A program made the position numbers and the translations under genes. Positions 27,877 through 36,878 of a DNA stretch of 64,000 nucleotides are shown one piece after another. Below the pieces are notes generated by a model that worked only from the letters and a program-made list of their open reading frames with translations, had not been told where the DNA came from and made no database searches. The stretch is from an uncultured Paracoccaceae bacterium (lineage in GTDB: Bacteria > Pseudomonadota > Alphaproteobacteria > Rhodobacterales > Rhodobacteraceae): NCBI GenBank assembly GCA_947500005.1, contig CANMQJ010000013.1:1-64000 (forward strand). Reading direction: 5' to 3'. Numbering within the stretch: position 1 is the first letter of the stretch; every line of letters starts with the position of its first letter.

Positions 27877-30252
27877 TCAGCTTTCCAAATCGAGGGCGAG
27901 GGCATAGGCAACCCGCTCGGTCTCGGTCAGCTTCACCTTCAGCGCCTCGCGGTACAGATCTTCGAATTCGGGCATGGCGTGCAATTCTTCGGCCTTGGCC
28001 CGGTGCCAGTCCAGCCCCTTCTCGTGCCAGCGGCGCAGCGTGGCGTCCTGCATCAGCCGGTCATACTCGGCGCGCAGCCGGGGCAGGTTGCGCTTGATCG
28101 TGATGTCGCGGAAATCGCCCCAGTCCATCCGGATCCAGTAGTTCAGCCCGATGGAGCGGTCCACATGCAGCGCGCGCCCGCGCTGGCGCTTGATCAGGAA
28201 GCTTTCGGCGCTGCGCAGGGCATAGTGGTTGAGTTGCAGCAGGTCGTAGCCGATGGATTTCTTGGAACTGCGCCAGCCCTTTTCGACGGCCTCTCCAGTC
28301 ATGTCCTGACCAGACCCGTTGACCCAGCGCACCTTCTCGCGGAAACCCTCGTCCAGCTTGTTGGGCCGGTGGCAAGACAGCTTGGAATAGGCGCCGATAT
28401 TGCGGAACATCGTCTTGAAGCCCCAGACCGTGTGCGGCTTGGGGCAGTATTTCGGGGCGCAGGTGTCGAACTGGTCGATGACGAAATCATCGGCCAGCCG
28501 CGTGATCCCGTTATGCCCGAAAAGCCGCCACGTCATCGCCACGTTGGTGGCCTCGGGCACGCGGGCAAGGAAATCGGCCAGCGTGCCGTTGCCGCAGCGG
28601 ACATTGATGAATTCGTCCACGTCGATATGGATGATCCAGTCCGACTGCGCGACCACCGGTTCCTTCATCGCCCGGTTGAGCGCGTATTGCTGGGGCGAGT
28701 TGCCTTTCCAGGCGTCGTTGTTGCGGTGCTCGAGCACGCCCATCTCCTGCAACCGGTCGAGGATCTCGGAGGTGCCGTCGGTGCAGTCGTTGGTGTAGAT
28801 CAGGAAATTGTCCACGCCGATCGCGCGGTGATAGGCGACCCATTCGACGATATAGGGGGCCTCGTTCTTCATGCAGCCGACGATGACGTTGCCGGTTCGA
28901 TTCTCGGGCAGGAGGCGCGGCGGCGCGGGGTCGAAGGCTGCGGCAAGCTGTTCCTCGTCCACCGCGCCGATCCTGTTGTGGGGCGCATAGGAGGTGGCGC
29001 GCAGCGACTCGAATTTCTGAACGGCAAGCGGCGGCAGGATCGCGCGCGCGGTGTCACTCAGGCCGGGCGGGGCAGGGTCGGGTGCTGCCGCAGGTTCCGG
29101 GGGGGTGGCGATCTCCATCCGCGTGCCGAGTTCGCCGGCGCGGGTGGCGTATTTCTCCTTGCTGGCCTTGTCTATGCGGAATCGCGCGGCGAGCAGGTAT
29201 TGCGAGGCGCGGAAACCGCGTTCCGGCGGCGCTTCCTGCCAGGCGGGCGCGTCTTGCGGCAGCTCGAAGAGCGTGGGGTCGATGCCGTGCGCCTCGGCCA
29301 GCGCCAGGTTCTCGGGGTGAAAGCGGCGCGAGACGGCTCCCAGCCCCGCCGGGTCGGGCGGATCGCCGGGCAGGGCCGTCTCGGAGAGAAGCCCGCGCCA
29401 GAGCTGGCGCGGTAGGTGGCGTCGCCCATCGGCGAGATAGCGCAGCAGGATCTCGTTGAACTGACGCTTCCGCGCCATCGTCGCGGCGGAGGGGTGGGGC
29501 GACGCCTCCTGCGGGTCGGCCCGTCCGATCGTGTCGGCGATCCCGAAGGCGGCGCGCAATTCCTCGGTGACTTCCGGCGCGGAAAACTGTTCGGGAGAAT
29601 ACCCGCGCAAGTCGATGTTTCCCGGCCCGAAGACCGCGCCCCAATTGCGGGCCAGCGCGGTGTAATCCAGCCAGAAGGCGGGGCCTTGCGTCTCCTCGAA
29701 CTGACCGGCCATGGGAGAGATCGAGGGCATCCGGGCCAGGGCGGCGCCCCACCAGTCCTGCTCCTGTAGCAACGACAACTCGGCCGAAAGCGGCAAGGCG
29801 CGTCCCTCGGCCAGCTGCCGGGCATAGTGGTCGAGCAGCATGGAGGCCGGTTCGCCCAGGTAAGCCAGGATGCGGATGTCGGAGGAGAACGTGCCCAGCA
29901 GGGCGCGTAACCGCTCCATCTCGGACCGGCGATAAACCGAGGCGCCTAGCTGCGCGGCGGACAGGATCACCGTTTCGGGCCGGGCCGCGTCGATCTCCTG
30001 CGCGAGCCCATCGCGCAAGCCGTCGTACAGGCTCTGCTGGGCTGCGGAGTCGGCAAAACCGCGGTTGAAGCGCAGCACGTCGACATGCTCGGGATCGGTT
30101 GCCGCCATGAAAAGACGGGTGTGGTTTCCGCCGCCCGGACTGCGGGGGAACAACACGCCCTTGGCGCGCAATTGCTCGCGCTTGTCGGACAGCACCTGTT
30201 GCAGGCGCTGCGCGCCCGCCGGCTCAGGCCCGATATGCAGGTAGATGCGCAT
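27877..30252 (-). CDS. Fusion: degenerate sulfotransferase-like domain plus GT2 glycosyltransferase
   Basis: 791 residues. The N-terminal part (about 1-300) begins IYLHIGPEPAGAQRLQQVL, aligning with the sulfotransferase start HIGxxKTGTTxLQ but lacking the Lys-Thr-Gly-Thr PAPS loop. A linker follows. From about residue 475 there is a complete GT2_4 domain: KNEAPYIVEWVAYHRAIGV, TNDCTDGTS, HIDVDEFINV (DxD), MTWRLFGHNG and LNHYALRSAESF. The ATG at 30252 overlaps the upstream sulfotransferase stop by one base (TGATG). The sulfotransferase half is probably non-catalytic, perhaps for acceptor binding (inference). Confidence 0.8.
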   Translation of the reverse strand: MRIYLHIGPEPAGAQRLQQVLSDKREQLRAKGVLFPRSPGGGNHTRLFMAATDPEHVDVLRFNRGFADSAAQQSLYDGLRDGLAQEIDAARPETVILSAAQLGASVYRRSEMERLRALLGTFSSDIRILAYLGEPASMLLDHYARQLAEGRALPLSAELSLLQEQDWWGAALARMPSISPMAGQFEETQGPAFWLDYTALARNWGAVFGPGNIDLRGYSPEQFSAPEVTEELRAAFGIADTIGRADPQEASPHPSAATMARKRQFNEILLRYLADGRRHLPRQLWRGLLSETALPGDPPDPAGLGAVSRRFHPENLALAEAHGIDPTLFELPQDAPAWQEAPPERGFRASQYLLAARFRIDKASKEKYATRAGELGTRMEIATPPEPAAAPDPAPPGLSDTARAILPPLAVQKFESLRATSYAPHNRIGAVDEEQLAAAFDPAPPRLLPENRTGNVIVGCMKNEAPYIVEWVAYHRAIGVDNFLIYTNDCTDGTSEILDRLQEMGVLEHRNNDAWKGNSPQQYALNRAMKEPVVAQSDWIIHIDVDEFINVRCGNGTLADFLARVPEATNVAMTWRLFGHNGITRLADDFVIDQFDTCAPKYCPKPHTVWGFKTMFRNIGAYSKLSCHRPNKLDEGFREKVRWVNGSGQDMTGEAVEKGWRSSKKSIGYDLLQLNHYALRSAESFLIKRQRGRALHVDRSIGLNYWIRMDWGDFRDITIKRNLPRLRAEYDRLMQDATLRRWHEKGLDWHRAKAEELHAMPEFEDLYREALKVKLTETERVAYALALDLES

Positions 30253-30923
30253 CAGTTCAGCCGGCCCTCGGGAACCAATTGCGCATCTGCCGTGCGCGTC
30301 TGCGGCCCATCCGGGTTGGGGTTGGCGGTGCCCCACCACTTGATTTCCATTCCCAGGAAGGCGCCGATCTCGGCAGGCGCATCAGGATCGCGGATGTCAT
30401 AGGCAAGGAAGTCGCGGCGTCCCTTGAAGACCTGGCGACAGAATCTCTCATGCCCTTCGACCCAGCGGATCAACTCCTCGCGGCTCTGGCCGAAGCCCGA
30501 GGGCAGGCCCGGCACCGACAGGCGCGGCAGGCGCTGGCTGCCCAGGTTCGTCCAGCGCATCATGCTGTCCACGTGATCGGCGGCATTGCGATAGCTCAGG
30601 ATGAAGCGCGCGCCGGGGTGGCGGTCGATGATCGTCTGGATCAGCCCCCAATCGGTTTGCGGCCAGCGGTTCAGGTCCGGCCGGGCCAGGCTGATCTCGG
30701 AAAACGCGTCGAATTCGGCCAGGTGAAACAGCGGGTCGCCATAGTCGAAATAGCCGCGATACATCAGATCGCCCACGAACTGACCGGCAACGGCGGGGTC
30801 CGTGGACTGGCCCTTGCGCACCTTCCAGTCGGCGATCTTGAGCCCCGACAGGCGCAGCGCCTTGCCCAGCGTGGTGGTCCCCGATTTCGGCAGGCCAAGA
30901 TTGATGACGCGCAGACGTTTCAT
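30252..30923 (-). CDS. Sulfotransferase family protein
   Basis: 223 residues with an intact PAPS 5'-phosphosulfate loop, LGLPKSGTTTL, at the N-terminus and a 3'-phosphate segment (RFILSYRNAADHVDSM) near residue 110. No signal peptide, so it acts in the cytoplasm, transferring sulfate to a glycan or lipid acceptor not identifiable here. It overlaps the GT2 gene upstream by 4 bases and the fusion gene downstream by 1 base. Confidence 0.83.
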   Translation of the reverse strand: MKRLRVINLGLPKSGTTTLGKALRLSGLKIADWKVRKGQSTDPAVAGQFVGDLMYRGYFDYGDPLFHLAEFDAFSEISLARPDLNRWPQTDWGLIQTIIDRHPGARFILSYRNAADHVDSMMRWTNLGSQRLPRLSVPGLPSGFGQSREELIRWVEGHERFCRQVFKGRRDFLAYDIRDPDAPAEIGAFLGMEIKWWGTANPNPDGPQTRTADAQLVPEGRLN

Positions 30924-31951
30924 GATGCGATCCCCAGGTCGGTCAGCAGCTTGAGCTCTTCGGGCGGCAGGGTGGGGGCCGCGCGCAAATGCTTCTGCAT
31001 GTCGCGATACTGCGGTTTCGTTAGCAATTCGTCTCTCTTCTCGCGGTGCAGCCGAACGGCCTCGTCATGTAGCGCGCCGATTTCAGGGTCGGATTTCAAC
31101 TCTGTCAGCGCAGTCTTCAGCGCAGGAAGGTAGCGCTGGATGGAAAGGTCCTGCCAGGCGGGATCGTTGCGCTCGCACCAGTAGCTGTCGTCGAAGGCGC
31201 GGTTCTCGCGGTTCACGTCGCCCCGGTCGTTCTTGACCAGGTAGCTGTCGAGCGAGCGCAGCGCATAGTGATTCAGCGTGGCGAACTCCCGTGCGCCCAG
31301 AGCGGGAAACTTGCGGATCCGTCTGGGGTTGGCGGCGACCAGGAATCGGTGCGGCACGTCGCGCCCCGATCCGTCGGTCCAGCGCGGTCGCTTGCGGGGG
31401 GCCAGCTTGGCACGAAAGAACGGCCGATGCGCACCATAGTATTGCAGGGGAAAGTCCTGTCTCACCAGCGACTTGACCTCGATCGCGCTTTCCCCGTTCC
31501 AAAGGTCGGGATTGTGCGAGCGGGTGAATTGTTCGATCACGGGACGATCCTCGAACCCCACGACCCCGTCATTGGCGAAGAACTGGAAATGCACCGAGAT
31601 AGCCTGTGGATCGCCACAGGCTTCGACCAGGGCGGGAATGGTATGGTCGCCTACGTGGATGTTGAGGAACTCGTCCACATCCGCCACCCAGACCCAGTCG
31701 GCCTCGGTCACCACGGGATGGTTGCGGGAATCCTTGAGCGCCTCCATCTGGTAGTTGCGCCCTTCGGCCGGGTTGGGCAGGTGCTGCACGATCCCGCGCC
31801 TGGACAGCACATCCAGCAAGCGGTCGGTCGCGTCCGTGCAATCGTTGGAATAGAACAGGAAATCGGTCACCCCCAACAGCCTGTTGAAGGCGATCCATTC
31901 CAGAAGGAAGGGCCCCTCGTTCTTGACGCAGGTAACCGCGGTGATCCGCAT
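30920..31951 (-). CDS. Glycosyltransferase family 2-like protein, first gene of the cluster
   Basis: 343 residues, same GT2_4 group as the other two: CVKNEGPFLLEWIAFNRLLG, SNDCTDATD, the DxD region VADVDEFLNI and LNHYALRSLDSY. It is the promoter-proximal gene of the minus-strand run down to 25038 and is divergent from the MoxR gene. The three GT2 domains are clearly paralogous but not recent duplicates. Confidence 0.82.
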   Translation of the reverse strand: MRITAVTCVKNEGPFLLEWIAFNRLLGVTDFLFYSNDCTDATDRLLDVLSRRGIVQHLPNPAEGRNYQMEALKDSRNHPVVTEADWVWVADVDEFLNIHVGDHTIPALVEACGDPQAISVHFQFFANDGVVGFEDRPVIEQFTRSHNPDLWNGESAIEVKSLVRQDFPLQYYGAHRPFFRAKLAPRKRPRWTDGSGRDVPHRFLVAANPRRIRKFPALGAREFATLNHYALRSLDSYLVKNDRGDVNRENRAFDDSYWCERNDPAWQDLSIQRYLPALKTALTELKSDPEIGALHDEAVRLHREKRDELLTKPQYRDMQKHLRAAPTLPPEELKLLTDLGIAS

Positions 31952-31983
31952 CGCCCGTTCTCTGCCGCCCCTTGCTGACTGCC

Positions 31984-32020
31984 CGCCCCGACGCGGGGCG
32001 CCGCCGTTGTGGCCCGGCGG
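31984..32020. other. Two hairpins in the divergent region between the GT2 and MoxR genes
   Basis: CGCCCCG-ACG-CGGGGCG (31984-32000) and CCGCCG-N8-CGGCGG (32001-32020) lie back to back in the 201-base divergent region, which otherwise shows no gene. They would be transcribed in the leader of one unit; no T-run follows. Confidence 0.4.
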
Positions 32021-32152
32021 CCTGACCGAATTATGTTTCCCAAGTCATGCCAGTTCGACCCGACTCCGTCAACATTCCGGCCCCTGCGGCGGGGCGCGCG
32101 GTTGACGCGGGCGCAGCAGCGTGACCTGTTGGTGACGCCAGAGGGAGGGATC

Positions 32153-33061
32153 ATGACGAAACCGGGTTCGATCGATGACGTTCAGGAAATGCTGGGCGCA
32201 CAGGGATATGTCTGCGGCCGGGCACTGGCCACGGTGGTGTTTCTTTCCTTGCGGCTGGGCCGTCCGCTTTTTCTCGAAGGGGAGGCCGGCACCGGCAAGA
32301 CCGAGATCGCCAAGGCGCTTTCCGCCGCGCTGGGCCGGCGGCTGATCCGGCTGCAATGCTACGAGGGGCTCGATGCCTCCTCGGCGGTCTACGAATGGAA
32401 CTTCCCGGCCCAGATGGTCGCCATCCGCACTGCCGAGGCCGAGGGCAATGCCGACCGCGACCTGCTGCAACGCGAGCTTTTCGGTCCCGATTACCTGATC
32501 GAACGACCCCTCCTCCAGGCGATGCGGCCCGACGAAGCCGGCGCCCCGGTTCTGCTGATCGACGAGCTGGATCGCACCGACGAACCCTTCGAAGCCTTCC
32601 TGCTCGAGGCGCTGTCGGATTTCCAGGTCACGATCCCCGAGCTGGGCACCATCAAGGCGCCCGAACCGCCCATCGTCATCCTCACCTCCAACCGCACACG
32701 CGAGGTGCATGACGCGCTCAAGCGGCGCTGCCTGTATCACTGGGTCGATTATCCCGACTTTGCCCGCGAGTTGGAAATCCTGCATGCCCGCGCCCCCGAA
32801 GCCGCCGAGAGCCTCAGCCGCGAGGTCGTGGCTTTCGTACAGCAATTGCGCACCGAGGACCTGTTCAAGAAACCCGGCGTGGCCGAGACCATCGACTGGG
32901 CGAAATGCCTGCTGGCGCTGGATGTGATCGACCTCAGCCCCGAGGTGATCGCCGATACGCTTGGCGCGATCCTGAAATACCAGGACGACATCCAGAAGCT
33001 TCAGGGTTCCGAGGCCAAGCGCATTCTCGATCAGGCCAAGGCTGCGCTGGAGCCGGCCTGA
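32153..33061 (+). CDS. MoxR-family AAA ATPase, CoxD-like
   Basis: 302 residues: Walker A EGEAGTGKTEIAK near residue 45, Walker B VLLIDELDRTDEPFEAF, and the sensor in VILTSNRTREVHDALKRRC. In CO dehydrogenase operons CoxD is a MoxR ATPase needed to assemble the Cu/Mo site. GAGGGAGGG precedes the ATG at 32153. It overlaps the VWA gene by one base (TGATG). The coxSLM-like genes lie about 5 kb further along the same strand, supporting a maturation role. Confidence 0.85.
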   Translation: MTKPGSIDDVQEMLGAQGYVCGRALATVVFLSLRLGRPLFLEGEAGTGKTEIAKALSAALGRRLIRLQCYEGLDASSAVYEWNFPAQMVAIRTAEAEGNADRDLLQRELFGPDYLIERPLLQAMRPDEAGAPVLLIDELDRTDEPFEAFLLEALSDFQVTIPELGTIKAPEPPIVILTSNRTREVHDALKRRCLYHWVDYPDFARELEILHARAPEAAESLSREVVAFVQQLRTEDLFKKPGVAETIDWAKCLLALDVIDLSPEVIADTLGAILKYQDDIQKLQGSEAKRILDQAKAALEPA

Positions 33062-34323
33062 TGCCGGAATACGCGCCGCTCGACCTTCCCGAGAATCCGA
33101 AACTCACGAATAACATCCTCCATTTCGCGCGTGCTCTGCGAAAGGCGGGAATGCCGGTGGGCACGGGGCGCGTGGTCGATGCGGTTCGCGCGGTCGAGGC
33201 GGCGGGTTTCACCGACAAGCGCGATTTCTACTGGGTGCTTCATGCCTGCTTCGTGAACCGTCCCGAGCATCGCACGATATTCGGCCAGATCTTCCGCCTG
33301 TATTGGCGTGATCCGCGCTATCTCGAACACATGATGGCGATGATGCTGCCCGCCGTGCGCGGGGTGCAGGAGGACCGCGCGGCGAAACCGGCCGAGAAAC
33401 GCGCCGCCGAGGCACTACTGGACGGGGTGGAGCGGGATCTGCCGGAAGAAGGCTCGCAAGAATCCGATGAGGATCTCGAGATCGAGATCGACGCCACTCT
33501 GACCATGTCCGCCGAGGAAAAGCTGCGCACGCTCGATTTCGAACAGATGAGCACCGAGGAGGTGGCGCAGGCCAAGCGCATGCTGGCGCGGCTGGAATTG
33601 CCGGTGAAACCCATAGCCTCGCGCCGGCGTCAGGCCAGCCATCTGGGGAACCGGATCGACCGGGCCCGCACGCTGCGGGCGGCGATGAAACAGGGCGGTG
33701 AACTGCATTGCTTGGCCCGTGCCAAGCAGCGCCCGCGCTGGCCGAACCTTGTGGTGCTTTGCGATATATCAGGGTCGATGAGTCAATACAGCCGGGTGAT
33801 CCTGCATTTCCTCCATGCCGTTTCGAATGCCAAGGGCGCCGGATGGGCCAAGGTCCATGCCTTCACCTTCGGCACGCGGCTCACCAACATCACCCGCCAT
33901 CTGCGTCAACGCGACGTCGATGCCGCGCTGGCCGCCGCCGGGGCCGAGGCGCAGGATTGGGAGGGCGGAACGCGAATTGGCGAGTGTCTGCACGCCTTCA
34001 ACCGCGACTGGTCGCGCCGGGTGATGGGGCAGGGCGCGGTCGTGCTGCTGATCACCGACGGACTGGACCGCGACGACCCCGACCATCTCGCACGCGAGAT
34101 GGAGCGTCTGCATCTGTCGGCCCGCCGTCTGATATGGCTGAACCCGCTTCTGCGCTGGGATGGGTTTGCCCCAAAGGCGCGCGGCATCGCTGCGATGTTG
34201 CCTCATGTCGACAGTTTCCGGGCGGGCCATTCCATAGCATCGCTTGAGGATCTCGCCCGCACCATCTCGCGTCCCGATGATCTGGGTGAGAAGACCCGGA
34301 TGATGGCCATTCTGGCGCGGTGA
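33061..34323 (+). CDS. VWA-domain protein, CoxE-like
   Basis: 420 residues. The C-terminal half is a von Willebrand A domain with MIDAS DISGSMSQ (DxSxS) near residue 238 and LLITDGLDRDD. The N-terminal half is helical, followed by an acidic stretch near residues 125-145. MoxR plus VWA pairs act as metal-insertion chaperones; with CoxD this one probably matures the molybdenum hydroxylase encoded downstream. Translational coupling with the MoxR gene is by TGATG overlap. Confidence 0.83.
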   Translation: MPEYAPLDLPENPKLTNNILHFARALRKAGMPVGTGRVVDAVRAVEAAGFTDKRDFYWVLHACFVNRPEHRTIFGQIFRLYWRDPRYLEHMMAMMLPAVRGVQEDRAAKPAEKRAAEALLDGVERDLPEEGSQESDEDLEIEIDATLTMSAEEKLRTLDFEQMSTEEVAQAKRMLARLELPVKPIASRRRQASHLGNRIDRARTLRAAMKQGGELHCLARAKQRPRWPNLVVLCDISGSMSQYSRVILHFLHAVSNAKGAGWAKVHAFTFGTRLTNITRHLRQRDVDAALAAAGAEAQDWEGGTRIGECLHAFNRDWSRRVMGQGAVVLLITDGLDRDDPDHLAREMERLHLSARRLIWLNPLLRWDGFAPKARGIAAMLPHVDSFRAGHSIASLEDLARTISRPDDLGEKTRMMAILAR

Positions 34324-34417
34324 TCCGCTTCCTTGCGGGGCTCCGTGCAACTCTTCGGTACCGGTCAGCGTTCTTTCTGCGATGAACTGTCCCTGACAAG
34401 GGGTGGAGAAAGGACAC

Positions 34418-36178
34418 ATGGTCATGAAGAATATTCTCAGATCCAGTACAGCATTGTTGACGGCGCTGGCCCTTACCCTTCCGCATGGAGCGGTGGCCGA
34501 AGGTGATGCCGACCCCGGTCTCGAACGGGCCGAGCAGAAGTTGCGACAGCTTCAGAACCAGGCCCGGGACGAGCTCGATGCCGCCTCCGACCAGATCCGG
34601 CAACAGCTGGAAAACCCGGGCTCCAAGCCCCAAGAGCCCGGTCAGGCGGAGCCCGACCGCGCGGCCGAAGGAGCCGGAAACGGACAAGGCACGCTTCAGC
34701 AGCAGTTGGAGCAACAGACCGAACAGGTCCAACGAGACCTGGAAAAGGCGGAGAAAGAACGCCGGGCGGCAGAACGGCGCGCAGCCGAACAGGAGGCCGC
34801 ACGGCAAGCTGCTGAGCAGAAGGCGGCACGCAAGGCTGCCAAGCAGGAGGCTCAAAGACAAGCCGCTGAGCGCGAAGCACAACGTCGGGCCGCCGAGCAG
34901 GCGGCGCGCGCCGAAGCCGAACGGCAGGCGGCTGAACGGGCTGCAGAGCAGCGGGCCGGCGAGCAGCAGATGCAAGACGATTTGCGCCGGGCCCAGCAAG
35001 AGGCCGAGGCCAGCGCTGCCCGCGAGGCCGAGGCACAGGCGCGCGCCGAGGAGTTGGAGCGCGAACTTGAACGGGTTCGTGCCAAGGATGCCGATGCAGC
35101 CCCGCAAATGGACGCCCAGCAGCAAGCGCTGCGCGCCCAGCGGCTCGCCGAGGAAGCGGAGGCTGCCGAAGCCCTGAGCGGCCGTCAGGGCAAGCGGGTT
35201 CGCCGCCAGATCGAAGAGGATCAGGTTCGCCGGTCCAGCGAGGAATTCGCAAGCGATGTGAACGCCGGTGTCAACCAGCCCGCGGCCCGCGACGATGACG
35301 GGATTTCGGACTTTGGCAAGGCCGCTCTTCTGGGCGTTGGCGCGCTGGCGATCAACCAGCTTCTGCGCGGCGGCGAGGAGGTTGTCACGCAATCCGACGA
35401 CCGGCTCGTCGTGCGCGGGGATGAGGGATTGCGCGTCATCAAGGATGACAACCAACTGCTCTATCAACCCGGCAGCAACGTGGATACCGAGACCTTCTCG
35501 GACGGGTCCACACGCACCTTCGTCAGCCAGCCCGACGGCAGCGAGGTGGTGACGATCCGTGCGGCGGACGGCCGGGTCCTGCGTCGGTCGCGCCTGCTGC
35601 CCGGCGGTCAGGAGGTCGTGCTGTTCGACGACACGAAACCGGTCGAGCCGGTGGAGGTCACGCAACTGCCTCGCGCGGACCGGCGCAGTTTCGGCTATGA
35701 AGGGCAGGCCAGCGGCACCGAGCTTCGCCGCGCGATCATGGACATGCAGGGCGCCGAGATCGACCGCAATTTCTCTCTGTCGCAGATTCGCTATATCGAC
35801 GATGTGCGCCAGCTTGTTCCAGAGATCTCGGTCGACAATGTGCGTTTCGACACGAATTCGGCCGCGATCCGGCCCGACCAGGCGCGCGATCTGGCCGAGC
35901 TGGGCTATGCGATGCGCGAGTCGATCGAACGCGACCCGTCGGAGGTGTTCCTGGTCGAAGGACATACCGACGCCACGGGCACGGCGGGCTACAACCTGGC
36001 CCTGTCGGATCGTCGCGCGGAAACCGTAGCGCTCGCGTTGGCCGAATATTTCAACGTGCCGCCCGCCAACATGGTGGTTCAAGGCTATGGCGAGTCGGTT
36101 CTGAAAGTGCCGACATCGGGTCCTGAACCGGCCAACCGCCGCGTCGCGGTGCGCCGGATCACGCCACTGCTCAATTGA
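34418..36178 (+). CDS. OmpA-family protein with a long Ala/Glu-rich coiled coil
   Basis: 586 residues. A signal peptide (cleavage near GAVAEGD) is followed by a coiled-coil region at about 35-250, very rich in Ala, Glu, Arg and Gln. A middle domain follows, then a C-terminal OmpA peptidoglycan-binding domain (VRFDTNSAAIRPDQ, VEGHTDATGT, LSDRRAETVA). The ATG at 34418 has GGAGAAAGG close upstream; the ATG two codons later is equally possible. It lies between the coxDE-like genes and the transporter pair, followed by a strong terminator. It probably tethers the envelope. Confidence 0.82.
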   Translation: MVMKNILRSSTALLTALALTLPHGAVAEGDADPGLERAEQKLRQLQNQARDELDAASDQIRQQLENPGSKPQEPGQAEPDRAAEGAGNGQGTLQQQLEQQTEQVQRDLEKAEKERRAAERRAAEQEAARQAAEQKAARKAAKQEAQRQAAEREAQRRAAEQAARAEAERQAAERAAEQRAGEQQMQDDLRRAQQEAEASAAREAEAQARAEELERELERVRAKDADAAPQMDAQQQALRAQRLAEEAEAAEALSGRQGKRVRRQIEEDQVRRSSEEFASDVNAGVNQPAARDDDGISDFGKAALLGVGALAINQLLRGGEEVVTQSDDRLVVRGDEGLRVIKDDNQLLYQPGSNVDTETFSDGSTRTFVSQPDGSEVVTIRAADGRVLRRSRLLPGGQEVVLFDDTKPVEPVEVTQLPRADRRSFGYEGQASGTELRRAIMDMQGAEIDRNFSLSQIRYIDDVRQLVPEISVDNVRFDTNSAAIRPDQARDLAELGYAMRESIERDPSEVFLVEGHTDATGTAGYNLALSDRRAETVALALAEYFNVPPANMVVQGYGESVLKVPTSGPEPANRRVAVRRITPLLN

Positions 36179-36199
36179 TGCCGGGTGCATGAGAAGAAA

Positions 36200-36225
36200 G
36201 GGCCGTCCCGCGGGGCGGCCCTTTT
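36200..36225 (+). terminator. Intrinsic terminator after the OmpA-family gene
   Basis: GGGCCGTCCC and GGGGCGGCCC form a near-perfect GC stem (one G-U pair), followed by TTTT and flanked by AAA/TTT that extends it. It begins about 20 bases after the stop. The symmetric A/T flanks could allow termination in both directions. Confidence 0.85.
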
Positions 36226-36259
36226 GGCTGGTCAGCGCCAATGTCGGTTTGATCTATGT

Positions 36260-36301
36260 CATTCATCTTCGTGAATGTGATTCGTATTCTGTCGGCGGAA
36301 T
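36260..36301. promoter_or_regulatory. Tandem ATTC-N8-GAAT operators upstream of the YeeE/YedE pair
   Basis: Site 1 is ATTC-ATCTTCGT-GAAT (36261-36276), extended to a CATTCA/TGAATG inverted repeat. Site 2 is ATTC-TGTCGGCG-GAAT (36286-36301). Their centres are 25 bp apart, and site 2 ends 22 bases before the ATG. ATTC-N8-GAAT is the motif I recall for the persulfide-responsive ArsR-type repressor SqrR/BigR, which fits the sulfur-transport genes downstream. No regulator gene is present in the window. Confidence 0.6.
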
Positions 36302-36323
36302 GTAATAGGAAAGGATTCCTCCG

Positions 36324-36875
36324 ATGCCACTCAATTGGAAAGCCGGGGGCCTGCTTCTGGGGCTGGTGTTCTTCGCCGCCGTCCTGCTGGTCAAGCCCAT
36401 CGGCGTCTCGACCCAGTTCGTGATCCTCGACGGGATCGTGGGCGATGCGGTCAACCCCGCGCTCGTCACCACCACCGATGACGGCTATACCTCGACCAAC
36501 GCCTATCTGGCGAAATCGGGCGGCAAATACGCCAAGGCAGTCTCGAACCCTCTCAACTATTCCTTCGTCTTCGTGCTGGCGATGATGCTGGGCGGGTTCC
36601 TCTCGGCCCTGACCCGTGGCGGGATCGATCGTGCGGAGCGTTCGGTTCCCGCGCTGTGGCGCGCCAATTTCGGGGATGCGCCGTGGAAGCGATACGCCGC
36701 GGCCTTCGCCGGCGGCTTTGTCGTCCTCTACGGTGCGCGTCTCGCGGGTGGCTGCACCTCCGGCCACATGATGTCGGGCATGATGCAGACCGCTCTGTCG
36801 GGCTACATCTTTGCCGCCGGGGCGTTCCTCGCCGCCATTCCCGTTTCAATGATGCTCTTTCGCAAGGAGGCCTGA
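36324..36875 (+). CDS. YeeE/YedE-family sulfur transport protein (first of a pair)
   Basis: 183-residue membrane protein with four to five helices. It carries the family motif GARLAGGCTSGHMMSG near residue 145, whose Cys is the conserved thiol used to relay thiosulfate or persulfide in YeeE. Half-length proteins like this usually work as a pair; the partner gene starts 4 bases downstream. GGAAAGGA lies upstream of the ATG. Two ATTC-N8-GAAT sites precede it. Confidence 0.85.
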   Translation: MPLNWKAGGLLLGLVFFAAVLLVKPIGVSTQFVILDGIVGDAVNPALVTTTDDGYTSTNAYLAKSGGKYAKAVSNPLNYSFVFVLAMMLGGFLSALTRGGIDRAERSVPALWRANFGDAPWKRYAAAFAGGFVVLYGARLAGGCTSGHMMSGMMQTALSGYIFAAGAFLAAIPVSMMLFRKEA

Positions 36876-36878
36876 GCC

